The translations under genes and the position numbers were made by a program. Positions 60,623 through 64,000 of a DNA stretch of 64,000 bases are shown here, one piece after another (positions within the stretch are counted from its first letter, which is position 1; each line of letters begins with the position of its first letter). The stretch lies in contig NZ_CP049865.1 of assembly GCF_011393335.1 (NCBI RefSeq), positions 3,607,902-3,671,901 of the forward strand. The letters run 5' to 3'. The notes below the pieces were generated by a model. The model saw only the letters and a program-made list of their open reading frames with translations, was not told the origin of the DNA and searched no databases. The DNA comes from Propioniciclava coleopterorum (lineage in GTDB: Bacteria; Actinomycetota; Actinomycetes; Propionibacteriales; Propionibacteriaceae).

Positions 60623-60787
60623 GGGTCGTGTTTCCTTCCCCAACGAGTGGGACCAGCACGAACGGCGGGTACCGCTGGTGCGGTGCGACTCGTAATAGGA
60701 AACACGGCCCGGACGAGGCTCCGAGGAGCCCATCCGGGTAAGCCACGAAGGGCCAAACAGGACTGCGCACCACGACCGAACCGAGGT

Positions 60788-61003
60788 TCAGCCGTTGGCT
60801 TCTTGCGTGTCTGATTCTACCTCGCCGCCCTCAGCCGGGCCAGGATCGGCGTTGGCACGGCGGCTCCTGTCTTGGCTGGCGCGCTGCCGTGCCATGCCGA
60901 TGAACAACTGAGCGAGCCGGTGGAGGTCGGGCGTCTCGCGAACCTCAGCGGTGAGCCGGTAATCGCGCATCCGCGCCGGAGGCACACCGGCGGGCCTACT
61001 CAT
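60788..61003 (-). CDS. Small hypothetical protein of the mobile element
   Basis: 71 residues, Arg-rich N-terminal half (MRDYRLTAEVRETPDLHRLAQLFIGMARQRASQ) and an acidic tail. No recognised domain, no membrane segment. Its ATG overlaps the stop of the DUF4913-like gene (ATGA), which supports it being real and coupled. Lies 165 bases from the recombinase start; could be a small regulator or directionality factor, but nothing in the sequence proves it. Confidence 0.6.
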   Translation of the reverse strand: MSRPAGVPPARMRDYRLTAEVRETPDLHRLAQLFIGMARQRASQDRSRRANADPGPAEGGEVESDTQEANG

Positions 61004-61566
61004 GTCAGTTCTCCCGTCTCGGGGTCGAGGGTCGCGTAGAACGCCTCCTCAGCCTCCCTGCGGGCATCGACTTGATCGAAGACGAACTGTACGAAGTCCT
61101 CGCCACGGTCAGCAATGACGACATCCTCGACCGGTGGCGCGGGGTCTTCTCCGGGCCAGCTCGTCTGGCGGGTCGGGCGATCGCGGTCAAGGCGCGTGCC
61201 ACACGCCGCGACCCAGTCCCGAAGTCGGGCGCGTGCGTCTGCGAAGTCGCGGTGCCACCCGAGAGGGGCAGAGCCGTCCTGCTCGGGGTCGTAGGCGGAC
61301 AGCCAGTGCAAGTGCAGCGCGGACAGTTCCCACACGAGTTCGGGATGCCGGTGCCAGAACGGCGGGATCACCGATGCGGGCAGGCCGTAGGTGCGGCGCA
61401 GCCAGGCGACCCAATCGTTGAGCGCAAGCCATTCCTGTTCCAGATCGTGCGCGCTCAGCAGGTTCCAGTTGACGGGGTGCGGCGGCTCCGGATGGTCGAA
61501 GTCAGCGCCGCCTTGGAGGCTGTCGTGGGTCTCGGGCTCGTCGGGCTCCGGGGTGTACTCAGACAT
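61000..61566 (-). CDS. DUF4913-like protein of the mobile element
   Basis: 188 residues, soluble. The central region (LNDWVAWLRRTYGLPASVIPPFWHRHPELVWELSALHLHWLSAYDP) looks like DUF4913, a family found on actinobacterial conjugative and phage-like elements and of unknown function. The rest is acidic. ATG 61566 preferred; GTG 61569 also in frame. Between SSB-like and small hypothetical genes in one transcription unit. Confidence 0.72.
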   Translation of the reverse strand: MSEYTPEPDEPETHDSLQGGADFDHPEPPHPVNWNLLSAHDLEQEWLALNDWVAWLRRTYGLPASVIPPFWHRHPELVWELSALHLHWLSAYDPEQDGSAPLGWHRDFADARARLRDWVAACGTRLDRDRPTRQTSWPGEDPAPPVEDVVIADRGEDFVQFVFDQVDARREAEEAFYATLDPETGELT

Positions 61567-61578
61567 CACGGAACCCGT

Positions 61579-62022
61579 TCACATGCTCACAGTCGCGGGC
61601 TGCGACACGGAGCGAGACTCAGGCGCGTCGAACGCGGCAGACTCGCGACCGGATGATCGGCGCGACGAACGATCCACTTCGTAGCGGGTGCGGGCGAGGT
61701 CGTGGCCGATCCGGCGGGCGATGAACTCCTCGCCTTCGATGTTCTGGCCGTTCGCGTCCTGGTAGCGGTACTCGCGGACGTAGCCCTCGGCGACGATCTT
61801 GTCACCCTTGGCAAGCCGCTCGGCTCCCTGTTCGGCCGCTGCCTTGAACGCGACGAGGTGGTGGAAGGTCGTCTCCAGCTGAGTGAACGAGCCGTCCTGC
61901 TCCTGCCGGTAGTGCTCCTTGCCGACCTTCATGTAGAGCCTGGCGTCGCCGTTCTCCGTCTCGGAGAGCTGCGGATCGGACGCGATGAATCCCGAGAATG
62001 CCTGCTGTGTCTGGATAGCCAT
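61579..62022 (-). CDS. ssb: Single-stranded DNA-binding protein (element-encoded)
   Basis: 147 residues. OB-fold pattern at 1-110 (FSGFIASDPQLSETENGDARLYMKV, FHHLVAFKAAAEQGAERLAKGDKIVAEGYVREYRYQDANGQ), followed by a short Ser/Arg-rich tail without the acidic DDDIPF-type tip of housekeeping SSB. Such SSBs protect transferred single strands in conjugative elements. Encoded in the same direction as the coupling protein. Confidence 0.85.
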   Translation of the reverse strand: MAIQTQQAFSGFIASDPQLSETENGDARLYMKVGKEHYRQEQDGSFTQLETTFHHLVAFKAAAEQGAERLAKGDKIVAEGYVREYRYQDANGQNIEGEEFIARRIGHDLARTRYEVDRSSRRSSGRESAAFDAPESRSVSQPATVSM

Positions 62023-62104
62023 GAGCTTGTCCTCCTGATCTCAGGCGGCCAGCTCGTCGTGGCCGCTGTATCAGGCAGGTGCGCCTCGGCACCCAACCCC
62101 CGCG

Positions 62105-63880
62105 TCAGGGTGCGGGGCGGCGTAGGAGTGCTTCGAGTTCGGCGCGGTCGCTGCGGAGCTGGGCTGCGTCGGAGCGGTTGGGCCAGGCGCGGAGGTCGGT
62201 GACGATGGGTGGCGCGGAGCGCAGCAGCGTGATCCCGGTGCCGAAGGGCAGGGTGCGGATGCGGTCGGGCGGGAGGATCGGGACGCGCCGTATAGAGCGC
62301 TGATTGGAGCGGGTTCCGCGGTCGCCGAGGGTCACGCTGTCGGTGTACTCGTCGCGTTCGCCGATCAACGTGGAGAGGTCTTGGAGGTCGCGGCTGTTGG
62401 ATGCGCCGCCGAGGATGATCTTGACGATGCGGGCATCCCAGATCGCCCCGGCTTGATGCTCGCTCCACCGGTCGCGGGCCTGGGCGAGGGACTGCAAGAC
62501 GGGCATGGTGGTGATCCCGGTACCGCCGCCCTCGGCCATCAGCGTCGGCAGCGACGGAAGGGGCGCGAGGTTGCCGATCTCGTCCAGCGCCAGCAGCAGG
62601 GGCGGGTCGAGCCTGGCTCCGGGTGATCGGGCCGCGAGACGACGTGCGGTTTCGATGAGGTCTTCCACAAACGCCGCGACCAGCGCAGCTGACGCGCCAG
62701 CCCCGGCTCCGGTGGCGAGCAGGTAGAGGGTGCCGTGCTCGATGAGGAAGGTCTCGGGGTCGAAGTGCTCGTGCGGGCCTGGCGTGACGGCATCGAGCAC
62801 GCGGGGGTCAGCGAGGGCGGAGAGGGCGAGGGAGACGCCTTGCCAGATGCTGTCGCGGGTCTTGGGGTCGGCGTCGATCATGGCGGCCAGGGAGTCGTCC
62901 CAGCCCATCGCGGCGTTGGGGTGGGAGTTGAGGATCGCGACGGCTTCGGACGCGGCCGAGGGGTCGAGGGTCCATCTGAACAGCTCGGCTGGGGGTCGGC
63001 CGTCGAGTGCTGCGGCGTGGAGTAGTGCTTGGAGTGCGGTGCGGGTTTTGCCTTCCCAGAACCCGCCGGACTCCACGCCTCCGGAGGAGAGGCCGGTGGC
63101 GGCGGCGAGTCCGTTGGCGCGGATCATCGCGGTCAGCGGGTCCTCACACCCGCGCACGGGTGACCAGCGCAGACCAGCGGGGATGCCCTCGGCCAGGCGC
63201 TGGGGGTCGAATACCGCGACCGGCCCGCCTGTGCGGCGGCGGGCACGCAGGGTGGCGGTGAGGTTGTCTGGTCTGGTGCTCGTGGTGACGACGGTGCCGG
63301 GGGCGTCGAGGATCGCGTTGATGACGACGTGCAGACCCTTGCCCGAGCGGGGCGGGCCGATCAGCAGGATCGAGTCCTCCACCGACGCCCACACCCCGGT
63401 GCCACGACTGGCCCCGAGGAGGTAGCCGACATCCACAGGGGTAGGCGTCTCCAGTGACGGGCGCAGCATTCCGGCACGATGCAGGAGTGCTTTCGCGGAT
63501 GCCGTGGTCTTGACCTCGTGCGCGGTCGCGATCCCAGCGAGGCGATGCGGGTCGGTCTCGGTCTTCCGGTTGTGGCGGCGCAGCAACATCCACACCCACG
63601 CCACCCCGGCGACGAGCACTGCGAGCAGCAGGGTCGTGACGATCCAGTAGACGACCGGGCTGAGACCTTCCGCGTCGAGTACCCCGGCGGGGTCGGCGGG
63701 GTTGAACAGCACACCGAGCCCCGACGCCGGACCAGCTTGGGGCTGGGGCGTGCCGGAGAGGAACGCGGCGACCGAACCGGCGCCCCGCAGAGCGAGGGCG
63801 AGGCCGAAGGTTCCGATCAGGGCGATGAGGGCGGCGTTGGTGAGTTCGTCGCCCATGCTCCCGCCCTGTCTCGGGTTCAT
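62105..63880 (-). CDS. Type IV coupling protein (VirD4/TraG-like ATPase)
   Basis: 591 residues. Two N-terminal membrane helices (about 14-41 and 78-100), Walker A GPPRSGKG at 175-182, Walker B LLLALDEIGNL with D433/E434, and the conserved FDPQ strand. Couples the relaxosome to the conjugation channel and pumps DNA. ATG 63880 overlaps the stop of an upstream gene (ATGA), which decides the start over ATG 63856. Marks the element as conjugative or mobilisable. Confidence 0.9.
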   Translation of the reverse strand: MNPRQGGSMGDELTNAALIALIGTFGLALALRGAGSVAAFLSGTPQPQAGPASGLGVLFNPADPAGVLDAEGLSPVVYWIVTTLLLAVLVAGVAWVWMLLRRHNRKTETDPHRLAGIATAHEVKTTASAKALLHRAGMLRPSLETPTPVDVGYLLGASRGTGVWASVEDSILLIGPPRSGKGLHVVINAILDAPGTVVTTSTRPDNLTATLRARRRTGGPVAVFDPQRLAEGIPAGLRWSPVRGCEDPLTAMIRANGLAAATGLSSGGVESGGFWEGKTRTALQALLHAAALDGRPPAELFRWTLDPSAASEAVAILNSHPNAAMGWDDSLAAMIDADPKTRDSIWQGVSLALSALADPRVLDAVTPGPHEHFDPETFLIEHGTLYLLATGAGAGASAALVAAFVEDLIETARRLAARSPGARLDPPLLLALDEIGNLAPLPSLPTLMAEGGGTGITTMPVLQSLAQARDRWSEHQAGAIWDARIVKIILGGASNSRDLQDLSTLIGERDEYTDSVTLGDRGTRSNQRSIRRVPILPPDRIRTLPFGTGITLLRSAPPIVTDLRAWPNRSDAAQLRSDRAELEALLRRPAP

Positions 63881-64000
63881 TGGAGCCGCCGGATCGCGGT
63901 CGTGCCTGAGATGCGCCCGAACAGGATCGCCTCGCCCGTCGCGCCTGTCGGGAGGTCGTCGAGATCGACCAGCGCCCGGACCGTCCCGGTGTGGGCGGCG
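63877..64000 (-). CDS. 3' end of an upstream element gene (partial, cut by window edge)
   Basis: 41 C-terminal codons are visible, ending ATGEAILFGRISGTTAIRRLQ and TGA overlapping the coupling-protein start. Too short to identify. Its position implies the transfer operon continues to the right. Confidence 0.6.
   Translation of the reverse strand, partial: AAHTGTVRALVDLDDLPTGATGEAILFGRISGTTAIRRLQ

Overview
The window is very GC-rich DNA with long overlapping ORFs, GTG/TTG starts, ATGA stop/start overlaps, Tat signal peptides and an SNase with a Pro/Thr tail. It reads as a high-GC actinobacterium. The gene families (PL8 hyaluronate lyase, galactitol-type PTS, bifunctional PAP2/diacylglycerol kinase) suggest a Propionibacteriaceae-like, probably host-associated, organism; the genus is not determinable from the sequence alone.

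Layout. 1-1.6 kb: end of a galactitol-type PTS (IIC, IIA) closed by a perfect terminator. 1.7-6.6 kb: a His-rich membrane protein and a moxR-DUF58-VWA-VWA operon. 6.7-13.7 kb: housekeeping and unknown genes (HAD phosphatase, minimal zincin, six-hairpin protein, PAP2-DAGK fusion, RpiB/LacA isomerase, Pr6Pr protein). 13.7-17.7 kb: a compact catabolic cluster (cupin, RidA-like, AtoE-like transporter, FCD GntR regulator; divergent FAH-family enzyme) around a strong palindromic operator. 17.7-18.6 kb: HxlR regulator and SnoaL-like protein. 18.8-26.7 kb: an LLM monooxygenase / CMD / alkylhydroperoxidase / flavin reductase set translationally coupled to a complete peptide-type ABC importer. 27.2-35.0 kb: a LysR-controlled sugar-acid-like cluster (ABC importer without ATPase, enolase-superfamily enzyme, D-hydroxyacid dehydrogenase, two TIM-barrel isomerases). 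35.1-36.4 kb: a secreted FG-GAP/VCBS protein.

36.6-57.7 kb is the centrepiece: a putative sulfated glycosaminoglycan utilisation locus. It has a Tat-exported PL8 lyase with its Asn/His/Tyr triad, a carbohydrate ABC importer, four sulfatases without signal peptides, a radical-SAM sulfatase-maturating enzyme, a DUF2264 (GH154-like) hydrolase, a GHMP sugar kinase, a nucleotidyltransferase, a phosphohexomutase, and ROK and GntR/LacI-type regulators. The likely logic is extracellular depolymerisation, import of sulfated oligosaccharides, cytoplasmic desulfation and hydrolysis, and sugar-1-phosphate salvage.

From the tRNA(CAU) gene at 58.9 kb to the right edge lies the left end of an integrated conjugative or mobilisable element: large serine recombinase, DUF4913-like protein, SSB-like protein and VirD4/TraG-type coupling protein. 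The recombinase reading frame runs into the tRNA and stops in its anticodon loop.

Six genes are broken by a single missing base, each in a short G/C run and each restorable by adding one base. This uniform pattern looks like homopolymer undercalling rather than true decay. One sulfatase (46.6-47.9 kb) instead lacks its whole C-x-P-x-R active-site motif while staying in frame. Two convergent intergenic regions (18.7 kb and 46.1-46.5 kb) carry the same unfamiliar 20-bp tandem repeat family.
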